Shown: positions 7,930 through 14,218 of the stretch, in pieces | How positions within the stretch are numbered: the first letter of the stretch is position 1 | Layout: every line of letters starts with the position of its first letter | Virus record (IMG/VR): IMGVR_UViG_3300021960_000317 | Span: 1-31,432 of that record | DNA: 31,432 bases | Source of the DNA: a virus | Strand: one strand, 5' to 3' | Position numbers and translations under genes: made by a program | The notes under the pieces: generated by a model | Database searches by the model: none | What the model was told of the DNA's origin: nothing | Seen by the model: only the letters and a program-made list of their open reading frames with translations

Positions 7930-7972
7930 AATACTTGAGTATTATTGTACAGTATTTATCTGGGGGTGTCAA
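7930..7972 (-). promoter_or_regulatory. Dual promoter and dyad of the Fe-S operon
   Basis: On the minus strand, TTGACA (7972-7967), 17-bp spacer, TACAAT (7949-7944). Inside the spacer is GATAAATA (7960-7953), a T4-type late-promoter sequence, so early and late transcription may both start here. Directly after the -10 is the dyad AATACT-CA-AGTATT (7943-7930), which spans the expected start site and may be an operator. The ribosome-binding site AAGGAG follows, then ATG 7915. Confidence 0.72.
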
Positions 7973-7978
7973 CTGATG

Positions 7979-8353
7979 TTAGTATACAGATTTATTTCTT
8001 TTTTTGCCGGCACGTTTAGCCATTTTTGATACTGTGTCTACTGGTGCTTGTCTGGCATCTGTGTTTGTTGTTGTAGATGTTTCATCTTCTTGATCGTCTG
8101 CTGTACGAAGTTCAACATAATCTTTATTGAAACTTTTTATTAGATTTTTTAAAGCTGGGTTATTTTCGTTTGCCGCAACAAGAGCATCATAATCAAAGTT
8201 CTTATCAGTGTTAAGTACCATGTTGATCAGACTTTGTGTTGAAATTTTTGGAGGTGTTTTTTTATCTTTGTATCTGTGACGAATCAATTCCAGAGCTGTT
8301 GTTAAACTTGCCTCTGGAGTATTTATATTGTCTGTGAATTCACCTAATCGCAC
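7979..8353 (-). CDS. Unknown basic/charged protein, possible head-core component
   Basis: 124 aa, not recognised. The N-terminal half is helical (EASLTTALELIRHRYK), a middle part reads ISTQSLINMVLNTD...FDYDALVAANENNPALKNLIK, and the C-terminal part is low-complexity acidic then strongly basic (KMAKRAGKKRNKSVY). It starts 2 nt after the stop of the 230-aa gene, so the two are co-translated. The pair could be head-assembly core or scaffold proteins, but this is inference from composition and company. Confidence 0.5.
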   Translation of the reverse strand: MRLGEFTDNINTPEASLTTALELIRHRYKDKKTPPKISTQSLINMVLNTDKNFDYDALVAANENNPALKNLIKSFNKDYVELRTADDQEDETSTTTNTDARQAPVDTVSKMAKRAGKKRNKSVY

Positions 8354-8355
8354 GA

Positions 8356-9048
8356 CTATCTTAATTCGCGACCAAGTTCTTCAGCACCACCAGTAGCGGC
8401 ATCTGTTGCCGCAAAGCCGTCTGTTTCGTCTTGATCTAGTTCACTTTCTTGCCCTGTAAGATCAACTTCAGCTTCATCCCCTGGCATTGCCATTGGGTTG
8501 TCTGTTTGTTCACCAGTTAGGATTTTAACACCGTTATCAACACCATCTCTAGCTGTCTGTAGTTGAACCATTAATGTATCTAATGTTGTACCAACAGCAT
8601 TTTTGAAACCTTCTGCTTGTTCTGATCCAATTTGATCTCTGATACTATCTAGTAACTGAGGAAGTTGTTCGTTTTGCATCTTACCACACTTCTCAATAGC
8701 GTCTTGTATTGAGTCAACCATGTCTTTAGCGGCTAATAAAACTTCAGCATTTCCAACTTCGCCTTCAGTGATAACTTCGACTTCTTCTGTTTGTGGAATA
8801 GCACGTTCTTGTAACCAACGATTCAGTCCTTCTTTTACAGTCAACAGTTCCATATAACGTGGATTTTTTTCTGCTGTATGTAAGTTAGTGCTATGACGTA
8901 TCTTGTCTAGATTAGCAGTAATTGTTTCGCTGAGCTTTTCAGCTTTTTCAACTGTTAGGCTATCGTAATTAATAGCAAAGCCGAATCGACTTTCTAACAC
9001 TTTGTTAATCTTTTTCGCTGATGTCATTGACATTTCTGCTAGTTTCAT
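8356..9048 (-). CDS. Possible prohead core/scaffold protein
   Basis: 230 aa, helical and acidic. Residues 12-90 are predicted helices (SAKKINKVLESRFGFAINYD...). Residues 100-180 are another helical block (DMVDSIQDAIEKCGKM), and the C-terminus is very acidic. A possible T4 gp21 protease site, I-T-E|G, occurs at residues 93-96 between the two blocks. Strong helicity, acidity and a cleavage site fit T4-like prohead core proteins, but I cannot name a homologue. The ribosome-binding site is AGGAAG. Confidence 0.45.
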   Translation of the reverse strand: MKLAEMSMTSAKKINKVLESRFGFAINYDSLTVEKAEKLSETITANLDKIRHSTNLHTAEKNPRYMELLTVKEGLNRWLQERAIPQTEEVEVITEGEVGNAEVLLAAKDMVDSIQDAIEKCGKMQNEQLPQLLDSIRDQIGSEQAEGFKNAVGTTLDTLMVQLQTARDGVDNGVKILTGEQTDNPMAMPGDEAEVDLTGQESELDQDETDGFAATDAATGGAEELGRELR

Positions 9049-9067
9049 GGTGTATCTTCCTATTAGT

Positions 9068-9556
9068 TTATTCTTTTATATATTTAGCCAAGTTTAAAGT
9101 TTTCTGTAATTCTTTCTTGACTATTTCAAGTCTATCCATGGTATTTGTGTATCTAGACGAGTAATAATCTTCTTTGAACTCGTCTCCTTTCTCAATTGCT
9201 TTTTTATATCCTGCTCGATATTGTAGAGCATCCATTTCTAATCTACCCAACAGTGTATCAGCATCTTTAATATTATCTGCTAACGTAGTTTCTTTCTGAT
9301 GTAAGGCTATACAATAAAATATAGCATCTTTGCGTGAGAAGAAATCAAATATATCAGAGCCTTTATCAACCACACGCCAACATCTTGCGTCAATTTTTAC
9401 AACCTTGTAATGGCCAACAAGTACATCCGACCCAATCTGATAGCAGAAAGGAAGTTCTCGAGAACTCCCAGATATACGTTCTAATTCTTGTTCCGTAAAT
9501 CTACGGATTTTTTCAAGATCGAATTTGTTAAATTTTCTTGTAATAGATTTTGCCAT
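9068..9556 (-). CDS. Conserved-looking hypothetical protein
   Basis: 162 aa, not recognised. The basic N-terminus (MAKSITRKFNKFDLEKIRRF) is followed by a beta-rich section (YQIGSDVLVGHYKVVKIDARCWRVVDKG) and then long helices (residues about 85-160). No catalytic motif or membrane segment is seen. Its start lies inside the end of the 67-aa gene (29-nt overlap) and its stop is 19 nt before the 230-aa gene. Confidence 0.55.
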   Translation of the reverse strand: MAKSITRKFNKFDLEKIRRFTEQELERISGSSRELPFCYQIGSDVLVGHYKVVKIDARCWRVVDKGSDIFDFFSRKDAIFYCIALHQKETTLADNIKDADTLLGRLEMDALQYRAGYKKAIEKGDEFKEDYYSSRYTNTMDRLEIVKKELQKTLNLAKYIKE

Positions 9557-9731
9557 CTTGTTTAGTTCTAAGTAACACGTCTTTGACAGTTAGCTGATGT
9601 GCGAGTAATTGCTCGCGGTCATTTAACTGAGTCTTTGCAACGGGCCCGTCGGCGAACTGTTCCAACAATGCTATTTCTTCGTTGGTTATTGGCAATAGTA
9701 ATTTATTATTTGTAAGTTCTACGATTTTCAT
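9528..9731 (-). CDS. Small hypothetical protein
   Basis: 67 aa: MKIVELTNNKLLLPITNEE at the start, then a helix with EQFADGPVAK, and a winged-helix-like end (LTVKDVLLRTKQDGKIYYK). A late-type promoter AATAAATA lies 28 bp upstream and an AGGAAGG ribosome-binding site precedes the ATG. The pattern loosely resembles a small DNA-binding fold, but no family is assigned. Confidence 0.5.
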   Translation of the reverse strand: MKIVELTNNKLLLPITNEEIALLEQFADGPVAKTQLNDREQLLAHQLTVKDVLLRTKQDGKIYYKKI

Positions 9732-9758
9732 AAAGTTAAGCCCTTCCTGGTTTAACTC

Positions 9759-9766
9759 TATTTATT
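9759..9766 (-). promoter_or_regulatory. Late-type promoter (AATAAATA)
   Basis: Seven of eight bases match TATAAATA on the minus strand. It overlaps the stop region of the XhlA-like gene and lies 28 bp before the ATG at 9731. Confidence 0.5.
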
Positions 9767-10028
9767 AGTTGAATATGCCGGCTTGTATAAAAGCGAACAC
9801 TGTCCCGGCTAATATACCGATAGCGGCAAGTGAGAATTTAAACCATTGACTGTAACGACTACGTTCGTTAGATGCCAGACAATTCTTGATATCAACCATA
9901 TGGGTTTCAAGTTTGTCCATTCTTTCTTCTAGACTGTCTAGTTTCTCTTCCAAGTTATTATACCTCTCGGCACATAACTCAACGTGGGCTTCTAGATTTA
10001 CTTTTTCAATTTTCGTAGGTGATGACAT
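9765..10028 (-). CDS. XhlA-like coiled-coil membrane protein
   Basis: 87 aa. Residues about 10-52 form a coiled coil (NLEEKLDSLEERMDKLETHM). A short polar link follows, then one transmembrane helix at about 62-84 (WFKFSLAAIGILAGTVFAF). The coiled-coil plus C-terminal single-helix layout is that of haemolysin XhlA-type phage proteins, which sit in the inner membrane and can assist holins. The gene has a long (about 100 nt) leader containing direct repeats. A lysis role is inference; no lysozyme gene is adjacent. Confidence 0.6.
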   Translation of the reverse strand: MSSPTKIEKVNLEAHVELCAERYNNLEEKLDSLEERMDKLETHMVDIKNCLASNERSRYSQWFKFSLAAIGILAGTVFAFIQAGIFN

Positions 10029-10050
10029 ACGTCGCCTTTCTCAATAGCGA

Positions 10051-10104
10051 TGCCATTTAATGTGCCTTAATGTTGTGCCTTAATGTGCCTTAATGAATGC
10101 CTAA
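10051..10104. repeat. TGCCTTAATG direct-repeat cluster in a leader
   Basis: Three perfect copies of TGCCTTAATG lie at 10063-10072, 10076-10085 and 10086-10095, the last two directly abutting. Degenerate copies flank them (TGCCATTTAATG at 10051, TGCCTAAG from 10098). A hairpin GTAACA-TTAT-TGTTAC lies beside them at about 10114-10129. The cluster sits in the predicted mRNA leader of the XhlA-like gene. Confidence 0.75.
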
Positions 10105-10134
10105 GCATCAAACGTAACATTATTGTTACAAATG

Positions 10135-10142
10135 TATTTATT
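10135..10142 (-). promoter_or_regulatory. Late-type promoter (AATAAATA), long leader
   Basis: Minus-strand AATAAATA, seven of eight bases of the late consensus, overlapping the stop of the 149-aa gene. The nearest downstream start is ATG 10028, so the leader would be about 100 nt and would include the repeat cluster and a hairpin. Confidence 0.45.
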
Positions 10143-10590
10143 ATTGCATTGATTTCATAAAGTATATATTTTTATATGTGCCAGATGTATAAAACAATGA
10201 GTGCGGAATAGTTGGCATTTGCTCATCTAAGTTTAAAATTGCAGGCACATTTACAAAATCTTTTTTAATAGTTCCATACGGATCATTATCTAACCTGTAA
10301 ACATCTTGGAATTCTATAGCAAAGCTGAAAGTCCAAACATTATATTTAAATCCCATTTCTCCTAGATAGTATGACCCAAATTTAAAACTGTCAATTTCTG
10401 TGTCTTGTATCTTATATACTCTGCCGATATCAAACAGTTGTGTTCTTAATCCTACTAGTTGACATACGGTCTCAAAATTACGCTGTTGATTTCTTTCTTT
10501 TGCTTTACTATCTGAATATTGTAGCACATTTGTTTTTGTGATATCAATCAGGCTGATGCATTGATGGTAATGTAAGGTTTGTTCTATCAT
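10141..10590 (-). CDS. Hypothetical protein, possibly virion-associated
   Basis: 149 aa, not recognised. It starts with LHYHQCISLIDITKTNVL, has a basic Gln/Arg stretch (SKAKERNQQRNFETV), and then a beta-rich half with many aromatic residues (KFGSYYLGEMGFKYNVWTF). No membrane segment or catalytic motif is evident. It follows the terminator of the 153-aa virion gene and is therefore a separate transcription unit. Confidence 0.5.
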   Translation of the reverse strand: MIEQTLHYHQCISLIDITKTNVLQYSDSKAKERNQQRNFETVCQLVGLRTQLFDIGRVYKIQDTEIDSFKFGSYYLGEMGFKYNVWTFSFAIEFQDVYRLDNDPYGTIKKDFVNVPAILNLDEQMPTIPHSLFYTSGTYKNIYFMKSMQ

Positions 10591-10625
10591 TGTAAAAGTA
10601 TTTAGTAATAGGTATTTTAGTCAAT

Positions 10626-10650
10626 AAAAAAGCACCCAAAGATGCTTTTT
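10626..10650 (-). terminator. Rho-independent terminator
   Basis: Minus-strand stem AAAAAGCA / TGCTTTTT with an 8-nt loop, followed by a T run. It lies 19 nt after the stop of the 153-aa gene at 10669. Confidence 0.8.
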
Positions 10651-10668
10651 ATATTTGTTGAGAGATAT

Positions 10669-11130
10669 TTAGACTGTGCCTACACTAGGACTTTCTATAA
10701 CTTGTGTACCACTCACGTCAACTGAGTTACCACCAGCTGATATAATTGATGTATTTGCATATGTAAACGTTGTTCCAGTTAAACGTGTTGCCGCTGTGTT
10801 AGCACCAATCTGTCTAACACGATGTTGTAAATCATCTGCATGTACAGTTGGATCCGTAATAACAAAAATATTTGCCTGATCTGCTACTGTTGACCCTACA
10901 GTCCAATATGCCAATGGAGCTACTTCGTCCACGATCGACTCAATGACACCTCCTGTATAACCAGAATCTGGAATTAAGTTGCCACGTGGTGTTGTGGTTG
11001 TTGTTGATCCGCCAGCATTAACTGTGATTACATGTAATTTTGAGTTAACTGGGTATAGTGTGCCTACCACTGTCTGCGTTCCGACTAGTGTATTGGCTTG
11101 ACCCAATTTCCATTTTTGTACTGTTGCCAT
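10669..11130 (-). CDS. Probable virion structural protein
   Basis: 153 aa, beta-rich and rich in Thr, Val, Gly and Ala. It begins MATVQKWKLGQANTLVG and contains a Thr5 run (GGSTTTTTPRGN). It has no cysteine, no catalytic motif and no signal peptide. It has its own late promoter, a GGAGAG ribosome-binding site and its own terminator, so it is monocistronic and probably made in large amounts. Head decoration or tail protein are both possible. Confidence 0.6.
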   Translation of the reverse strand: MATVQKWKLGQANTLVGTQTVVGTLYPVNSKLHVITVNAGGSTTTTTPRGNLIPDSGYTGGVIESIVDEVAPLAYWTVGSTVADQANIFVITDPTVHADDLQHRVRQIGANTAATRLTGTTFTYANTSIISAGGNSVDVSGTQVIESPSVGTV

Positions 11131-11161
11131 CTTTTATCTCTCCAAATTTGTTTCTTTTTAT

Positions 11162-11169
11162 TATTTATG
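11162..11169 (-). promoter_or_regulatory. Late-type promoter (CATAAATA)
   Basis: Seven of eight bases match the T4 late consensus on the minus strand, 32 bp before ATG 11130 of the 153-aa virion gene, with a GGAGAG ribosome-binding site between. Confidence 0.6.
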
Positions 11170-11194
11170 CAGACTAGTAGAAATTGAGAATAAA

Positions 11195-11220
11195 AAAAAG
11201 CACTCCGAAGAGTGCTTTTT
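11195..11220 (-). terminator. Rho-independent terminator with UUCG loop
   Basis: Minus-strand stem AAAAAGCACTC / GAGTGCTTTTT closed by a TTCG tetraloop (C-UUCG-G), continuing into a long T run. It lies 25 nt after the stop of the 120-aa gene at 11246. Confidence 0.9.
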
Positions 11221-11245
11221 GTGTTCAGTACATAAAGTACAGATC

Positions 11246-11608
11246 TTACATACCTTCTAATGTAGTAGGTTCTGTAACTGTTACAGTTTCTGAATCAGAT
11301 AGTGTAGCAACACCACCTGCAACTGTAAATGTAGCTGTATCAAGTACTTGTGCAATTAAGTCTGCTAATTGATTGATATCAAGTGCATGCTTATCAACTA
11401 CACAGTAGATTTCATTACCGTCTGCTTTAAAGTTAAAAGTACCAACTGCTGAACCAAATGCGTCTGAGATTTCAGCCGCTGCCGCATCTGATGCCGCTAC
11501 TGCTAAACCTGAACCACTTAATACAACTTTGTATACTGATTGTGCTGTATTTCTTTGGATTGTACCGCGAGCTACTGCTGTTGGGTTAGTTCTTGTAAAA
11601 ACTGCCAT
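11246..11608 (-). CDS. Probable virion structural protein
   Basis: 120 aa, Ala/Thr/Val-rich, starting MAVFTRTNPTAVARGTIQ. It has a helix-turn section (DINQLADLIAQVLD) between beta strands and a Thr/Glu-rich end. It contains one Cys. It has its own late promoter, AGGAG ribosome-binding site and a strong terminator, so it is a monocistronic late gene probably expressed at high level. Family not recognised. Confidence 0.6.
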   Translation of the reverse strand: MAVFTRTNPTAVARGTIQRNTAQSVYKVVLSGSGLAVAASDAAAAEISDAFGSAVGTFNFKADGNEIYCVVDKHALDINQLADLIAQVLDTATFTVAGGVATLSDSETVTVTEPTTLEGM

Positions 11609-11654
11609 TGTATTTCTCCTAATTTTATTACTCGAGTCTGTCCGAGCATAAATT

Positions 11655-11662
11655 TATTTATC
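11655..11662 (-). promoter_or_regulatory. Late-type promoter (GATAAATA)
   Basis: Minus-strand GATAAATA 47 bp before ATG 11608. A short inverted repeat (CTCG...CGAG) follows in the leader, then AGGAG. Confidence 0.6.
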
Positions 11663-11673
11663 AAGGTTTAGCC

Positions 11674-11701
11674 AAAAAAAAGCACGCGGATTATGCGTGC
11701 T
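11674..11701 (-). terminator. Rho-independent terminator
   Basis: Minus-strand stem AGCACGC / GCGTGCT with a 7-nt loop followed by TTTTTTTT. It ends the four-gene late operon whose last gene stops at 11718. Confidence 0.9.
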
Positions 11702-11717
11702 GTATTTTATTTAGGAT

Positions 11718-12275
11718 TTACTTTAATTTGCTTTTAAAGTGAACAAAAATGTCAGCTTGATGTGCTGTACTCTGTAGTACGTTCTTTAACGCCCTTTTAG
11801 TTACGTTTTTTTCTGTTTTACTCGGTAAATGCCAATCAGTTACATTACGTCTTGCTGAACTTAGCTCGCCGCTACTGATTTTAAAAGTATCTTGTAGTTT
11901 TTGGAATAATGCTCTGTCTAGTCCTCGATCTTTCCGGCCGCCTAGTATTTCTCTAAAGTATCTTCTTATAGCTAGTACAGGTACTGATATACTAGCATTA
12001 CTTTTTATTCTTGCAGAATACTTGTCTTGATTATTTAACACAGCTAATAGGTTATGCAAATCTGTAGCACTGGTACGCATAGCATCAAAGTTGGTGTAAT
12101 CCATAGTGTCACTTACATATTTTTTAGCCCACTGTGGATCTTCTTGACGTATAATTTCTAACATCAGAAACATCGTGAATGCCATCTTTGCAATATCATT
12201 TGCACTCTTTCCTCTGAGAGTGTCACTGCCCCTGAACATTCTTGCTTCTTTTAATTCTTCAATAAAGTCAAACAT
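11718..12275 (-). CDS. Unknown protein with capsid-targeting-like N-terminus
   Basis: 185 aa, helical, family not recognised. The N-terminus MFDFIEELKEARMF contains L8-K9-E10|A11, which fits the T4 gp21 protease rule (Leu/Ile-x-Glu|Ala/Gly), close to the start as in T4 internal proteins. The body includes DIAKMAFTMFLMLEIIRQEDPQW and a basic region SVPVLAIRRYFREILGGRKDRG. It is the last gene of the late operon from 14185, starts with a TAATG overlap and is followed by a terminator. Virion-internal location is inference. Confidence 0.5.
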   Translation of the reverse strand: MFDFIEELKEARMFRGSDTLRGKSANDIAKMAFTMFLMLEIIRQEDPQWAKKYVSDTMDYTNFDAMRTSATDLHNLLAVLNNQDKYSARIKSNASISVPVLAIRRYFREILGGRKDRGLDRALFQKLQDTFKISSGELSSARRNVTDWHLPSKTEKNVTKRALKNVLQSTAHQADIFVHFKSKLK

Positions 12276-13501
12276 TATGCTTTACCTTGGAAATTAGTTC
12301 TTGAAAATTCTAAACGATCAACTAATTTTATAGCATTACCATCATGTCCGATAGCAACAAAGCCTTCAGGTGTAGTAACTCTATACCCATCATTAGTTTT
12401 TTGGAAAGTACCGATCCCTTCTACTTGTTGTAGTTTACGTAATAGCATTGTTTTCATTTCAATAAATCTTTTATACACTGCCATGATACCAGTTAATGAA
12501 TTAGCATGATCTGCTATCCATTGTTCTTTTTCTTTAATTTTAGTTAATCTGTTCTGTGCGGCTCTGTCAGTAATATTGTCTATATCTTTAGTCATTACAT
12601 CACGATAATGTGCAACAAAATCTTTTAGAAATGCTGTTGGTTCTGTTACTTGTGTTCCTGATCTAACCATTTTATTAACAAAAGGTTTAATATTACGGGC
12701 AAAGTCTTTGTTGTCTAATATGATATCAAACCTTGACTTACCAATCTTCTCAATGGTTTTATAAGTGCTGTTTAACATAGCTTTAATTTTTTGATTTTCG
12801 CTTTGTGTGAGGCTAGCTATACCAGTATAATCTTTGTATGTAGCATCATCAAACCATACGTCTTTAGTTTGATTCAATCCTTGTATATTAACTATGAATG
12901 ACGCTTTCATGTCTTCGAGTGAGTCGCCTTCGTAGCTGGTATGGAACACGATACCTAACTTAGCTTGTGAAATACGCTTACCTATTTTTTGATCAACAGG
13001 TACAGCATAAGTTATAGTGTTAGGAGTAAACACATAGCACTGCTCGTTGTTGACTTCTTCCTGTGTTACATCACCTTCTGTAAACATTAGGTCGCCTTGC
13101 ATTACTCCACCTATGCCTAATTTTTTAAGATGCTGTAGTGCTGACTGTAGTTTTACTGCTAGCTCGGGCTTATCACTGTAGAATTTAGCAATGTCTTTTG
13201 TGGTTTTACACAGCTTAGGTTGTTTTGAAAAAGCTGACTTAGTGCCAACAAAGAAACGACTGTCTTTGGGATCAACACCACATACTACTGCTGGTGACCC
13301 GTCCCACTTTACAGTTAGCTTACTGGTAGTTCCTGTGCCTTCTGATAACATGTTATGTAAACTTTCTACATAATCCAATGCACTCATAGCACCATCATAT
13401 CCACCGTTAAAAACCAAGTCTTCAAGATGTTCAAGGTGTGTATTCTTAGCTTCAGCTAATAAAAATTTTGGTGTTTCTTTTTTAATTTCAAATAGTTTCA
13501 T
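12275..13501 (-). CDS. Nucleotidyltransferase/ligase-like protein (DUF6267-like)
   Basis: 408 aa. Ligase-superfamily motifs occur in order: KWDGSP with Lys65 (motif I, the AMP/GMP-accepting Lys), GVMQGDLMF at 132-140 (motif III), IVFHTSY at about 184-190, PEGFV at 378-382 (motif IV) and AIKLV with Lys392 (motif V). Between motifs III and IV is a helical insert of about 180 residues. I believe it belongs to the phage family called DUF6267, from memory and unchecked. The N-terminal peptide ends L15-A16-E17|A18, a likely gp21 cleavage site, so it may be packaged in the capsid. It could join or adenylylate nucleic acid; the substrate is unknown. Confidence 0.62.
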   Translation of the reverse strand: MKLFEIKKETPKFLLAEAKNTHLEHLEDLVFNGGYDGAMSALDYVESLHNMLSEGTGTTSKLTVKWDGSPAVVCGVDPKDSRFFVGTKSAFSKQPKLCKTTKDIAKFYSDKPELAVKLQSALQHLKKLGIGGVMQGDLMFTEGDVTQEEVNNEQCYVFTPNTITYAVPVDQKIGKRISQAKLGIVFHTSYEGDSLEDMKASFIVNIQGLNQTKDVWFDDATYKDYTGIASLTQSENQKIKAMLNSTYKTIEKIGKSRFDIILDNKDFARNIKPFVNKMVRSGTQVTEPTAFLKDFVAHYRDVMTKDIDNITDRAAQNRLTKIKEKEQWIADHANSLTGIMAVYKRFIEMKTMLLRKLQQVEGIGTFQKTNDGYRVTTPEGFVAIGHDGNAIKLVDRLEFSRTNFQGKA

Positions 13502-13947
13502 TATAGTACGTCTGCTGGCTCTTGAACGACATAGCCTTGGTCAGCGGCTTTGTCATAGTAATCATTAAATTTTTGTATATTTGCTGGTTGTTTAACTCTA
13601 TACAGTCTAGTCTCTTTGTCTCGCTGAACCTGCCCTCTAAGACTTTTTGGTAGCTTATTTAAATACCAGCCATCACGCCTTACAATAATATCAACATCAT
13701 CAGCTCTGAATAAAGGATGAGGGAATCTGTATTGTGTAGTATTATCTAGAGTAGCATTAACATCGTAGTTAGGATTTCCTGAGACTGTTTGTTTTGTTGC
13801 ATCTACTTCTCCAGAATCGACATCTTGAATAGCTTTTTGTTTTTGTTTGATATTTTTACTTTTATCTGGACTGTAGACTGCTTGACCGACACCTTTTGCG
13901 ATGCTTTTTAATAGGCCAGCTTCGTGTATTAGTTCTTTAATCTTCAT
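13501..13947 (-). CDS. Probable capsid internal protein (T4 IP-like leader)
   Basis: 148 aa. The N-terminus MKIKELIHEAGLLKS closely mimics the capsid-targeting peptides of T4 internal proteins (form MKTYQEFIAEA), with the gp21 cleavage site I7-H8-E9|A10. The mature part is basic (KQKQKAIQD), then Asn/Asp-rich, and ends with a folded-looking section (DVDIIVRRDGWYLNKLPKSL). It overlaps both neighbours (11 nt upstream, TAATG downstream). It is probably packed in the head and delivered with DNA; this is inference from the leader. Confidence 0.55.
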   Translation of the reverse strand: MKIKELIHEAGLLKSIAKGVGQAVYSPDKSKNIKQKQKAIQDVDSGEVDATKQTVSGNPNYDVNATLDNTTQYRFPHPLFRADDVDIIVRRDGWYLNKLPKSLRGQVQRDKETRLYRVKQPANIQKFNDYYDKAADQGYVVQEPADVL

Positions 13948-14185
13948 CTTTAACTTTCCTTATACCTCTAGAGAACTTCTTTGGATCTTGACCTTTGATT
14001 GCATTCAAGAAGCGATTTTCTAACTTTGTTGCAGTAACGCCATCGTAGCTTTCGTGTATATGTTTTATAATGTTGATCGCACTTTTGATCACATTATTGG
14101 CACGACTTTCTAGGAGGTTTTCTTTGTCCTTGTGGATTAGAAGTTCGTCTAGCTCTGTTAATATACTACGGGTTTTTTTCTGCAC
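13937..14185 (-). CDS. Small helical protein, first gene of the late operon
   Basis: 82 aa, starting with GTG at 14185 after a GGAG ribosome-binding site 7 nt upstream. It is highly charged and helical (ELDELLIHKDKENLLESRANNVIKSA), with no Cys. A late promoter lies 21 bp upstream. It heads the operon of four genes ending at 11718. Family not recognised. Confidence 0.55.
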   Translation of the reverse strand: MQKKTRSILTELDELLIHKDKENLLESRANNVIKSAINIIKHIHESYDGVTATKLENRFLNAIKGQDPKKFSRGIRKVKDED

Positions 14186-14205
14186 TGTATTACTCCAATT
14201 TAGTA

Positions 14206-14213
14206 TATTTATC
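14206..14213 (-). promoter_or_regulatory. Late-type promoter (GATAAATA)
   Basis: Minus-strand GATAAATA just after the stop of the radical SAM gene (14219) and 21 bp before the GTG at 14185. The leader would be about 14 nt and contains GGAG. Confidence 0.65.
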
Positions 14214-14218
14214 GAAAA

